Below, one piece after another: positions 24,590-35,552 of a stretch of 64,000 bases of DNA. The stretch is taken from assembly GCA_039545315.1 (NCBI GenBank), contig BCIM01000001.1, positions 3,716,261 through 3,780,260 on the forward strand. Reading direction: 5' to 3'. Source of the stretch: Kondoa malvinella (Eukaryota; Basidiomycota; Agaricostilbomycetes; Agaricostilbales; Kondoaceae). A model generated the notes under the pieces. It saw nothing but the letters and a program-made list of their open reading frames with translations. It had not been told where the DNA came from and did not search any database. Position 1 is the stretch's first letter. Every line of letters starts with the position of its first letter. The position numbers were made by a program, and so were the translations under genes.

Positions 24590-25697
24590 TGCGGAGCTCT
24601 TTGCTGTGCTGAGCTGAGTAGAGATGGGGCGGCATGAAGCGGAAGCGCATGGGAAGGGAGAAGAGACGCTTACTCTCGACTGACTCGCCGACGGAAGCCA
24701 TTCTGCTTGAAGCAAATCCAACGATTTATCATGGCTCCAGAGATCTCTCCGGCATCGCTATCGCTCCCGCACAGCTTTTCTTCGCAGCCAGCTTCGATTA
24801 CAACCAGCTCCGCATTTCTCGAAGTGCCCCTGTCTATCTCTTTTCATGCTGTCTCCTTCCTCTTCTTGCACAAGAACAGAAGAGGATGACGAAGAACCCT
24901 CTTAGCCTACTTCATCACAATATATAGCAATACACAAACTTGCAATATCAAACCCTGTTCGATATTCCGTTCTGAGCTACAGAGCCAGAAGCATTGGAGA
25001 AATGCAAAAGGAGCACGCAGTGCAGAAGGAGATCTACGATAGATCGAAAGAGGAGGGACAGGCTGTGCGAAGTCTTGGGTTTGTGACCGCGAAGGGTGCA
25101 TTTGCCTAATGTATTGCTGCTAGAGGCACCGCTAGAGCTGCTCTGAGTCTGTAAAAAGAAAGTGCCAGAGATCCACCGAGTCGCGTTCCCCTACTGTCGG
25201 CCAGCGTCTCTTGACGGTTCCTCCCTCTCTCCACCTTTAACCACGGTCTTCTTTATACCAGGCGCGAACAGGAGATACCCCGTACCCATCGCATTTGATA
25301 CCAGCAGCTTCCAGTGCAGCGTATCCCGAGCACCTCTCTGCGTATCCTTCCTTTGCCTCCGGTGTAGCGAGAATTTTGAACTGAAAGCAAGCTGCTATAT
25401 GCCAACCCATGCTTGTGCTGATCCGTGATCTATGTACATTGATACGCAACCATACTACTTGCACCGACAAAGCGAATGATGCTGCTGACGAATTCATCTG
25501 CCTACCCGACGACCTTTCGGGCATGTGTCTCTGCGCTTCGGTGCGAGCACGAGGTCAGATCATCGACGTCTAGTTGCTTGAGAGCGATAACAACTCACCT
25601 CAAAGGCCACCAACAGAGAAAAGTTATCATCCTCGATCTTCTGCAATACTCTCCTGCTTGGGAGCATCTGAAGCAGAAGCACATGAGTCGCGGTAGG
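24590..25697. other. Gene-poor stretch containing direct repeat copy A
   Basis: About 1.1 kb with no supported gene. Bases 24705-24890 resemble 29067-29270. The rest shows only short random frames. Confidence 0.35.
24705..24890 (+). repeat. Diverged direct repeat, copy A
   Basis: It shares ordered blocks with 29067-29270: GCTTGAAGC, GGCTCC(A)GAGATCT, ACAGCTTTTCTT, GCAGCCAGCTTC, ACCAGCTC-GCATTTCT and CTCGAAGTGC. The similarity is gapped. The two copies lie on the same strand and flank the FunK1 kinase gene. Confidence 0.6.
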
Positions 25698-28206
25698 TCA
25701 CCAAGCTGACGCCTGCTCACCCCAATCATCCCAATTGTCCAACGATTCCCCACAAGCTCGCAGCTCTTTCACGGTATCCTTCAGCAACTGGATCACCTCT
25801 TGCTGTGCTACCAGCCAGTGCTCATTCTCAACTCGACAGTGCTCCCGGTCTTCAGGGCGAGGTTCTTCCTCCCAAGCAAGGTCTCGCCAAAACGTTCGCT
25901 CTCGCACCCCCGGTAATATACGACTCCTTTCCAATTTGTTGAGGAAATTGATCACGATGGCGTAACTTTTGGGCCGAGCCTTCAGCTTTGAGCGAGCACG
26001 TAGAGCATCTGTCAACTCTTCGAACTTCTTCAGGTTGTCTTCTCGGTGTGAAAGCGCTGGTTCTTCCGAGCGTTGCACCGTCTCCTCGGTGCTGTTGCCG
26101 ACGTTCGGCACTTCCAATTCGAAATCTTGCTTCGCTTTTGATGTATCGGACGAGACTGACAAATTGGGCGCAGTACTGTTGCTGTTCAATTCAAGCGACG
26201 CAATAGGCGAGACCAGAAGATCAGTGGGTGATGTTGCCGGGCTTGTTGCTGATGCTGCTGATGCTGCTGCTGCTTGTCTGGACGATGATCTGGTCCTGTT
26301 GGCCCATACGGAAGGAGGTTGTGTCGAATCAGCCGAACAGGCAGTTGGAGTAGGGCGAGGCGATGGCGTGTTCCTGACCTCGGCAACCTTGTACAGAGGC
26401 CGATCTAACAGCAGATCGTTGAAAATCTCAAGCAGGAGGTAGATGCATGATTCGCAATCTTGACGAGGGTGAAAGCAGTACATTGAACTGTGTCCAGCTT
26501 TAGCGACGGCGTAGGCAACACATGATGGAGTAGCCTGTTGCAGATCAGACGCCATCAATCTCAATGTCATCAGCGCGTCCCGGCGTAAGACTGACCGAGA
26601 TCGGTGTCTGCCTTGATTCGCCATCCATCTTCCAATAGGATTGCAATGGCCTGAGGATTCCTTCCGCCCCGGGTATCACCAAGCTTGATGCATCAAAGTC
26701 GATGAACCTGCACTTTGGAAAGTTTGGATCTTCGTCATCCGAATCGCGAACCAGTACGTTCCCAGGCGAGTAATCTCGATGCGATATTCCAAACCCGTTT
26801 GCCGCCAAATTAGCTGACCAGCCATTAGAATGTTCACGGTGGTCAAGAAAAAGGACCTACTCTCACAAATATCGATCCCGAGCTCGAACGTCGCCAGGGG
26901 ATCCTTGACCGACCTCCTCCCAATGCAACGACCAGAACCCAACATGGCGATGGCCCAAAGCTCTCTTTCGGTGTCTTTTGGTGGCGCTTCAGTCTGTCCG
27001 GGCGGGTACGTTTCTCTTCTAGGCGCAACGGCGCAGTCTTTTAATCTCGGGAATCTCGAAGTAAAGTCTTGCAAACGATGTGGAAGTGGACCGTCGAATT
27101 GATCTTCAGATGCTGCATCACGAGCACTTCGATCGGGACAGGATAATCTTTCGCCGGATCTTCAGATCGTTTGTGGTGCTGGGTGGCTAAGTGAGCAAGC
27201 TTGATGATCTTGTCGCGCTTGCCAGGTGTGTCGGTCCGGTAGACAGCAGTGGAGCGACCAAAGTTTTGGTTATGATGCGCAAACATTTCCCATTCTGGAC
27301 TTTGCATGTTGCCACACTGCGCCAGTACGTTCTTGAAGTCTTCGTTTCCGGAACNCATTTGGAAAGTTGGCCGACCAGTAAGAGCTGCCAGAGGTATCCG
27401 CGAGAGGAATCGCATTGCATCCATCACCTCAGTGTATTTGCTCTTGTGCCATTTCTCGATCTCGAAGAAGATGATGCCTTCTCTGGTGTAAGCGAAGAAG
27501 GTGAAGATGTCTCTAGTAAACAAGAAGGCGAATATGACGGAAGAGGAGGGCCGGTGTCGCAAGATATCGCTGCAAGTATGTAGGGTCTGGAAGTATTTGT
27601 CTGGCTCTTGACCAACTTTGAGGACCGGCTTCACTTTTCTTTGTGCATCCTTGATGCGGTCGGACAGCGAGGAGACCTCTGAGCGAGTCAATTCGCCTAC
27701 GAACAGGGAATGCGTGTACGTCTTAACCATAGGCCCTTGGTAGCCCACGATGTCGGGTTGTGTCAATTTTGTGCATTGTCGACTCAACTCCAGAGCCTTC
27801 TTTGCAAATGCCGCGCTGAACTTGCTATTCTCCGGAGACGAGATCTGACGGAGCCATCAGATGTGTACGCTAGGTTTCGATGCTGTGAAAAACGCACCTT
27901 GTTCAAGACGTCGCAAAATTCAGACTCGTAGGTCAAGCCTTTGCTGAGAAGCATTTTTTTCAACTCCTTCACTGTGGCTTCGTCAGCACCGGGTGCGTCC
28001 TTCTCGGTGTTCGCTAGCGGAGATATCGAAATGCTCTGCTCAGCCAGAACCCGCAATAAGGCTCCTAAATTGGCGACCTGCGTGAACTTGTCGGGCGTGT
28101 ATTCGGCTGCAAGCCTCTGCTCAGCCAGATCCCCTCGTTTGGATGAGCTGTGGCGCCCTTCGTTGGAGTGTGGTGTTTTGCGCGGGCTTGACGTGTGCCC
28201 GGACAT
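25698..28206 (-). CDS. FunK1-type fungal protein kinase domain protein
   Basis: Exons 28206-27898, 27844-26861, 26813-26596 and 26534-25698 are inferred. The N-terminal lobe precedes the catalytic loop HRDYSPGNVLV and the metal-binding FIDFDAS. After a 61-nt intron comes TPSCVAYAVAKAGHSSMYCF, then QDCESCIYLLLEIF. This HRD...DFD arrangement with the D-x-E-S-x-x-Y segment marks the fungal-specific FunK1 family, whose substrates are unknown. The C-terminal third is Ser/Thr/Ala-rich and ends in a Trp/Asp/Glu-rich segment. Frame is lost once near 27095-27120, where no splice explains the shift from VLVMQHLK to FDGPLPHRLQDF. Base 27355 is ambiguous. Confidence 0.75.
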
Positions 28207-29488
28207 TCTGCTTGCTTTTTGACAAGTTGACAGCGTTGGCCACTACAGCTCCCAGGAGGGTATATTGATGCACAGGTATCGAGCGCTACAGAGGCGAATG
28301 CAGGAGGTGGTGTCACGCGGTCAAGGGTCGAAATCAAAACAAGCTTTCAAGCGTGCGCTCGGTCAGCTCGCGGTACTCGCATCTGAAGGACTATACAGCC
28401 ACCAATGTTCCATGGCAGATGCCACAGCCAGTTTTCGATATCAGCATTGATTTGTCTCACCATGAAACAAGCCAACTCGCTCTGCCTGCCTAAACACAAT
28501 AATTGACTTGCTGTGTCTGCTATAAATCTTGCTGCATGCAGGCGCAGTGTACTTCCAGCGAAACTTGTAATCAATCTCGTACGAGTGCCTCGTCGATATC
28601 TATTCTGCATCAGACCCTTCCTTCAGTCCTCGTGTCATAGACAGATATGACGGCTCCAACTTTCGTTCACTTGACTAGAGCAGACATTTGGTCAATCTAC
28701 CGAAAGATTGCTCCTCCTCAGCGGGTGGCGGTCCTTCGCCCATTGTCGTTGCGGACTCGGATGCTCGTCAAGAGGGTATGGCAGGCAAAGCGCCGGGTTA
28801 TCGCTTAGCTNAGTATTGCCGTTCTGGTCCGATGTCTGCAGGATATTGACAGCTTGCTCGAGACCATCATGCAAAAGCCAATCATCGTGTTGTGTTGATG
28901 ACTCAGTCTTATCGCCAAGCGTCAGGTCTTCCTTGCACTGGCGCACTCATATCGTCGAGCGGGTTGTGCAATACCGCCTGTTCTTCCGGCTTCTCACCAT
29001 CAATTGATCGAACCAGATGCCAAAGCTTCAATTCCCACCGGCTCAGCATTTGTTCCACACATTCTCGCTTGAAGCGATACCAACAATCTGCCGTGGCTCC
29101 GAGATCTTTCTATCAACTCTATCCCTCTTATACAGCTTCTTGGACAGCTTTTTCTTGCAGCCAGCTTCCATTCCCACCAGCTCAGCATTTCTTCATCTCC
29201 TGCTCCTCGAAGTGCTTGGCCTAGCTGTTTTACTGCTGTCCCCTTCTTCTTCTCTGCACACAGAACAACACTTAAGGCCCAGTCACCTCTTCGCAAAGAG
29301 CCATAAGGGATTAGTGGAAGCGCTGTTTATAACAATGTATATAGTCGTGCACTGCATACCAATCAGCTGGACCAGATTGTGCACGGGGTAGGCACTCACT
29401 GCTAATGAATACATCTTTCCAGAGCAATCAATAAGTGGAAGGCATCCTACCACAGAATCAGCATCGACGCAAGCATACCGACTGTGAC
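28207..29488. other. Gene-poor stretch containing direct repeat copy B
   Basis: About 1.28 kb upstream of the kinase gene. It contains an ambiguous base at 28811 and repeat copy B. No open frame has splice or family support. Confidence 0.35.
29067..29270 (+). repeat. Diverged direct repeat, copy B
   Basis: Partner of 24705-24890 in the same orientation. A 21-base word, ATTCCCACC(G/A)GCTCAGCATTT, occurs at about 29031 and again at about 29170, so this copy also carries an internal duplication of one block. Confidence 0.6.
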
Positions 29489-30749
29489 TCACTGGCACAA
29501 AACTCCTCCGTCGATCAATACCACGGCTAACACAAAAAATCAGCGGCGATCTACACTCATGGTTTAAAGCACTCACTGCCATTCGCATACGTCTGCTTCT
29601 TGTTGACCAGATACAAGATAGCAGTAGCCATCTCCACGTCTGTCCCTGCGCGGTTCATCGATTCTGGAATAGGTACGCCAATCAATGAGTCGAGCGTTGA
29701 TTTGCCTTGAGCGTCGGATTCGCCAGTGACTAATTCGGATGGGAACAGACCCTGAGATAGACTCAGCGAGTGAGGAAGAAAACGCAAGAGGAACATACGG
29801 GAGCGAGAACGTTGGCTCTGATCTTCGTGCCGAGCAAATGGGTAGCGAGCATTTTTGTCATCTGCGTCAGAGCAGCTTTAGTGCACGAATAGAGCATGCC
29901 TGTGTTTCACTCTGTTATCAGATGTGTTGATCTAAAGGAAGAACAGCAACTGACCAGCCATTGATTCCCGACCGAAAGCGGCGTTGGAACCGATGGAAAC
30001 GATTTGAGGTGAGTTTGGTGATTTGCCTAGAAGTGGAATGAAAGCGCCGCTCATCTATAAGTCAAGACTGTCATGAGCTTCGCAAGAAAGCTATCCAGTA
30101 GAGGCGTACGTAGTAATACGACAAGATGTTTAGCTTGAGAAGATCAACTGCTTCTTCATAGTCTGCGCCGAAGATGGCATCGCCGATGGATTGCGCTATC
30201 CAGAGGTGAGTAAAAAGGACTGTCAAACAAAGAGAGACAGCTCACCGCTAGAGTTGTCTTCCGGTTTGAAGCCTGGACCGCCCTTGCCTGCGTTGTTGAT
30301 CAATCTGTGCGTGTATCAGCACAGCTTTTCTGGTCAGCGAGAAAGACAGACTCACACATCGATATAACCTTGCTTGTCTTCGATATGCTTGACCATCGAC
30401 TTGATAGACTCGTTCGAAGTCACATCGCCCTCCAAAGCAATCAAAGACCCGCTAACATCTTTACCGTGCGCTTCAACGGCTTGGTCGAGCTTTTCTTTGC
30501 GTCTACCGATAATGTAGACTTTTGCGCCGTTCTGGCAGAGAGCTTGTGCGATCACTGATCTGATGTGAGTATATTGTATATAAAGGTCATAGAAGACGCA
30601 CTGAGGCCAATGCCAGTGCCTCCGCCTATGCATGCGAGCGGCGATCAGCTTTCAACATTTCTTTGTTTTTCTTTCAAAAGTAGTGACGCACCGCTGACGA
30701 CACAGACGAGACCAGACACATCAAACAGGTTGGCGAGTGCGAATGCCAT
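29489..30749 (-). CDS. Short-chain dehydrogenase/reductase (SDR)
   Basis: It starts MAFALANLFDVSGLVCVVSG and, after a splice, continues GGTGIGLM, the glycine-rich NAD(P) site. Next are GAKVYIIGRRKEKLDQA, LINNAGKGG, SIGSNAAFGRESM and the active-site LYSCTKAAL (Tyr-x3-Lys). The last exon gives VVLIDGGVLCQ and stops at 29489-29491. About 300 residues, with at least seven short introns joining in phase. The substrate cannot be read from sequence. The SDR at 44980-46733 is clearly related. It is divergent from the RAX1-like gene. Confidence 0.88.
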
Positions 30750-31588
30750 TATTGGATCGAGTGAGATTTATCAGAATTGACTAGTGTTGTTACGAGAAGA
30801 GAGACAGCTTGATCGAAATTGTCTAGTCTTGGAGAAGTGCAGCCATTACGCTGCAAGCTCACGTCGAAAGAAATGTAGGATGCCGTAGCAAAGTATTCAT
30901 GGCTTGCATGATCCAAATAGCGTCGCTTTTATGGCGGCATCAACTTGTCGCGAAAGAGCTACGTCTTCTCTTCTCTTGATATTTCCTTCGCTGCTTTGCC
31001 TTTCTTCCTTTCCTTATCGCGTTGGACATGCATGATATGGCCTTCTGGTCTCTCGGATTTCTGCTCTATGTTGGCCTCTTTTACTCGCATCAACCTGCCA
31101 AAGCTACATCTACTGTAGCCCGCAACCTCGTTCGATCTGACTTTGGTCGACTTTCTAGCAGACGCGGAAGTATATTCGCTGTCACGCATTCTGACGTACA
31201 CTCTTGGCAATCTCAGTGGTCTCGTAATAGTTCAGCATCATCGCAGCGACAGATTGTCAGCAAGCCTTGCAACAGCAGCATCGATGTATGTCCTCTGAGC
31301 CTTCACGCTGCAAGATCAAGCTGAAGCCAGGCTCAAGCATCAAATTCAGTTCTGAAACACTTCTTCTCTTCGATACTGTTTTCTCGCTCGGACTCGGACG
31401 ATGCTTATCGAGCGGTTCCAGTATGCGCAGCGCGAGTAATGTCTGTGCGCTCTCCTATCCGAGCGGCTGACGTTAACAGGAATCAAGAGATCGAAACGCG
31501 TTTCTATTTCAAATTAACTTTGCGCCTTTTTTCTCACAAGTGTTTCGGCGGTGCAATATGCTCTTCTACCTGCACCCTGACTTCTCAA
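30750..31588. other. Divergent intergenic region SDR / RAX1-like
   Basis: About 840 bases. A lysine-rich frame on the minus strand (30959-31210) and a hydrophobic one on the plus strand (31022-31324) overlap each other. Neither has family support, so I leave both out. Confidence 0.3.
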
Positions 31589-33440
31589 ATGTTGTTGGAA
31601 GTGCTTGAAGACAGAAGATGCTCTCCGCTGACACTCAGCGAGTTTGCCCAGTATTGCCAGCATTACGAACATCGCCTTGGAAAGTGAGCTTTTCACTATC
31701 TGCACATGCAATGCTGATCCTATGATAGCCTGCAATTTATCCTCTGGATCCGCAACTACAAGCTGCATTTCAACGAGTACGTCTTCGCCCTTCCACGCAT
31801 AGGATATATTTCTAAAAGCTGAACGATGGGATAGTCTCCCTCCAGCTACAAAGGCCTATGCACTTCGTACAATGGATGTAGACGTCGCGCCGCTCAGACC
31901 AAGCTATACACGCGCCTTTTCTGCATCAGCATCGGCGCCATCACGTAATCCAGCAGGTACGATCCTTTGCAAACGTATCAGCATATCGCTGATACGACTG
32001 GATGGAATTCTACAGGCAATCCTCTGGAAATCTCTTTTGTTCAACAAGCGCATCTCCCTTCATCAAATTCTGTTCGACCCTCAGTCGATGCCGCTTCCCT
32101 CTCTTCGCTCGATACGAAAACTACATCACCTTCCCTGACTGGCATGCTGTCGTTCACTGGCAAATCGCCTGTCTCTTCATTCACTGGCAAATTACCTTCG
32201 AGAACCTCATCGAGCGAGAAGGGTCCGCTTGTTGGGCATAACATTCCGCTTTCGGAGGAAATCTATCGAGTCGTCAAGACTTTTCTCGGGCCTGGAAGTC
32301 CTTTAGAGTGCGTGGAGGCTCTGGAGCATTCGGCATAAGCTGAAGAGCTGGATGTTTTTTTTTCGTACAGACTCACGCTAGATGCACATGTACGAGATGC
32401 CGTTTTAGAAGCTTTGGATCTCGACGTGAATGGTCAGTTCGGTCTCGTCACAACATATCAAGCACTAATGAAGTCGTTGGACCACAGGCTGGCCCAATCT
32501 TCCCGTCTTGCCGAAAGTCTTTTTACCGATTGAGCAAATCTGCATGGGGAATCTGCAAGCTAGCTTTGCGAGATATCTGCAGTTCGTACATGGCGTGAGT
32601 ATCAGTCTTTGCTCTCAGAAACAGTCTCCCTGACAGTCGTGTCACAGAATATCAATAGGCCTCTTCAATTAGGTGAGACCATGTGGTTTTGGCTTCATCC
32701 ATGTTAGCGCTGATGCGATCATATCATAATCTCACAGTCTGGTGTATGCTACCTCGCTTTCACACTGAAGGATCTTCTGATCAATTAAGCAGACGCTGTC
32801 GGGATATCAGCTTGTCTCCTCGGCATAGCAATATCAACTTTGACGATCCACTACAATGTCCATCGAGGCTGGAGGATGATTGGCGCTATCCTACTTGGAG
32901 TTGGAGTCGGCTACTTGTACTCTGCTTTCCGAAAGTGTAAGCCGGTCCATAAGTTTTCGCAGGAGTCAGGTCTGATGGAATGCGCAGATTGCTCTATCGT
33001 TGGCAAACAAGGATCCAAAGATGCTAGAAGACAGCTCTGGGCGTAAGCTTTCTGGTCTCAGTCCTTAGTCTGACATCGTGCTCAGATAGTCAACAGATGG
33101 GAGCTTGAACAAGTGAATATCGACCTAGAACTCAGCACCCGCAGCAATCGCTCTTCCGTAGTCACTGCTCGACCCAGACCGTCAGTCATTCAGCGCCAGC
33201 CATCCTGGAATGTGCTTCACTCTCACGGAACAAAGCTGAAGAAAACTCGACCGACTGTGATTGGGCCTATGAAGCCTATTCTCGATCCATCTGTACTGAA
33301 GATGCATCGTTTGATACTGGCTGGCATTGGTAAGCTTAATCAATTCAAAGGACGTTGATATTGTCTGATTGCGGCTTGCAGCTGGACTGGGATTAGCAAC
33401 AATCCTCATCTCGGCAGCTATAATCATGCCAATGCCTTGA
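31589..33440 (+). CDS. RAX1: RGS-domain three-pass membrane protein, Rax1-like
   Basis: The start MLLEVLEDRRCSPLTLSEFA opens an RGS domain that continues YCQHYEHRLGNLQFILWIRN. A Ser-rich insert follows, then the second half of the RGS fold (EEIYRVVKTFLGPGSPLELT, LPIEQICMGNLQASFARYLQ). Three membrane segments come next: VGISACLLGIAISTLTI, GAILLGVGVGYLYSAF and ILAGIAGLGLATILISAAI. A cytosolic basic stretch lies between the second and third. This is the layout of yeast Rax1, a cell-pole marker for bud-site choice. At least nine introns are inferred, all in phase. The stop is at 33438-33440. The symbol rests on architecture rather than close identity. Confidence 0.78.
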
Positions 33441-33532
33441 ATCCGCATACTTAGCATTTTGCATTTCTTGTAACAACTTTAGAGACATTACTTAGACACA
33501 CGAAAATCATGCTGTTAGATACCAATGCATTT

Positions 33533-35036
33533 CTATTTGGATAAGCGACAAAGCGTGCATTGATTATTCCCCTCTGTGTTCAATCTAACTTCCGTCATTT
33601 GCTTGCGACATGTGATGCAACGGACGCATTTGGTGCTAGCGCAAGCTCAGCGCGATATCATGGAACGAAAAGTAGACTCACTGCCATTTCACCAAACCAG
33701 AAGAGAGGCTCGAGTCCAAAACAGTAACACTCTGATGACAGGAAGGACACTTGTTTCCCCCGCTCTTGAATGCAGTGTTCTGATTGCCTACTCCAGTATG
33801 GGACGGAGAAAGTGGAGCACTAGAAGGCGGAAGTGGTCTTGTTCTAGGTAGTTTCGCTTCAAGCTGTATCGGCCGCGAGGCTTTCAATGCATTGGCTGGA
33901 GCTTGTATCAGAGGTGCACACTTAATAATGCAGGTCAGACTCTGCCTGACATGGAATAGTCACAGCGCACGTACTTCAGGATGTGCAAAAGAACCGTCAT
34001 CCAATAGCACGTAGCTAGGTCGCTCGAATGTCTTCTTGCAGATAGCGCAAGAGAAACATCGAGCATGCGTAGATATTTTGGGTGAAGATAGCTTGATTAT
34101 CTTTTCGCCGTTTGAAGCCGTACTGAGTAGATTCAAGCCACACTTGTGGCACTCGTCTGAGGTTACTGAGGTCTGTGTACGAGATGAGGTAGCTGAGCTC
34201 TTCAAAACGGGCTGATTTGGTAGTGAAGCTTGAGTTGGAGTGATAGGTAATGAAAGAGGTTTCTGCAGTCCAGCAGCAGCAAACTTGCCTCTCAGGTGCT
34301 CGATCGCAGGCTGCTTCATTTGCGTGTCGCTCCAACTCGTAAATTGGGGTTTGGGCGAAATGGGTATAGCGTTTCCTGATGGTTTCTTCCGCCAAGCTGC
34401 GGCGAGGAAACATGCCTCGCAGGTAAGAGAGCCGACTAGGTCTGTCATTGGATCGGAGGAAACGTTCTGCACATTACATCAGGTGGATACTGCAGGCGGA
34501 AAGGGAAACGAACGGTTTGGCAATAGGTACATTTGCAGCAAATCTGTGCTGCACTTTAGCTACAGCAACCGGTGCTGGATGTAGACCCACATTGTGCCAT
34601 AGATTTTCCCCTTGTTTGACAAACGGCACATCGCCTAGTACAGGTTTTGCGCAAGTCTCGCAGTTGCCTTTGCTCTGTCGGTAGGTTGTGATGCTTAGCA
34701 GTGATCAGCCATAGCTGGAGATGTACTAACATAGCTCTTGGAAAAGCAGGCACGACAGAAGAGCTTATCTTCATGAGGGTATACAGTAGCGTCCGGCGTG
34801 AAGCGAGTCTGGCAATCCGCACATTTCCACTTGTCCAATTCATTACTAGGGGCCAAGACAGACTCGAATGCATGAGAGAGGACGTCTTCCATTACTTCCC
34901 CATCCGAAAGTGCTAGCGGAGAGGGAGACGGGCAAGTAGATTTGCTAGGAAAAGAGTCGAGTGTTGGTGAAGCAGAAGGAGAAGAAGAGAGGCGACGCTC
35001 AGTATACCGGGTCGACCAGCGATCGCGACTAGGCAT
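33533..35036 (-). CDS. Multi-LIM-domain protein (paxillin-like arrangement)
   Basis: From the ATG at 35036, a Ser/Pro-rich N-terminus leads to zinc modules. These are CADCQTRFTPD...FCRACF, then CETCAKPVLGD...LWHNICCKCTYC (His-x2-Cys-x2-Cys-x2-Cys) closing with CEACF. The third is CHKCGLNLLS...HARCFSCAICKKTFERP, and the fourth CPSCHQSV...KWHTKCVRCITC with CTLC. The last exon runs to TAG at 33533-33535. Splicing inside each module restores the Cys/His spacing, which supports the model strongly. LIM domains bind proteins at actin or polarity sites, but no catalytic domain is present. The first module lacks a clear leading Cys pair, so an upstream exon may be missing. Confidence 0.8.
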
Positions 35037-35552
35037 GAGATCTGTCTGTTGTAGTGCTTTGACTGTTTCTGATGCTGTCGAGGTTTCGACTTCCGCTCAA
35101 CGCAAAGGAGCGTTGGACTGACCTCGACTGGTACCAGAAACGCATTTGCAGCGAGCATTCGTTTCACCGCACCATCTGCAGAACATGCTGCGAACAGGCG
35201 AGTGGAGATCAGGCAGAGATACGAAGGGATTATCTCGGCAGCAGTGGTATCTTCAGCTTTGGCCAGGTTCAGGGTATAATGCAAGGGTATCTATGACTTG
35301 GCTGGATAGAGAGCTTATAGCATGCTCAAGTCGTTGTCATTAGGAAACAACACGGCGACTTTCACAAATCAGATAGTGAGGTTGCTGTACGCATGTCTAA
35401 GTGGGAATGCACTTGAAGAGGAATCATTATGCTTGTGTGTATCCATACTACATGCCTGCTATATACACAAAGTAAATGTACACCGTGTTGGCCCAAAAAC
35501 GATTATCAACTGAACAAATTGGATAACACACAGAAAGTGATGAAAGACATAT
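35037..35552. other. Intergenic region between two minus-strand genes
   Basis: About 515 bases upstream of the LIM gene and downstream of the RhoGEF gene. A missing first LIM exon could lie here. I could not find one with confidence. Confidence 0.3.

Noticed and set aside
30959..31324. Overlapping open frames on both strands between the SDR and RAX1-like genes
   Set aside because: No splice support, family match or consistent composition. They overlap each other antisense.
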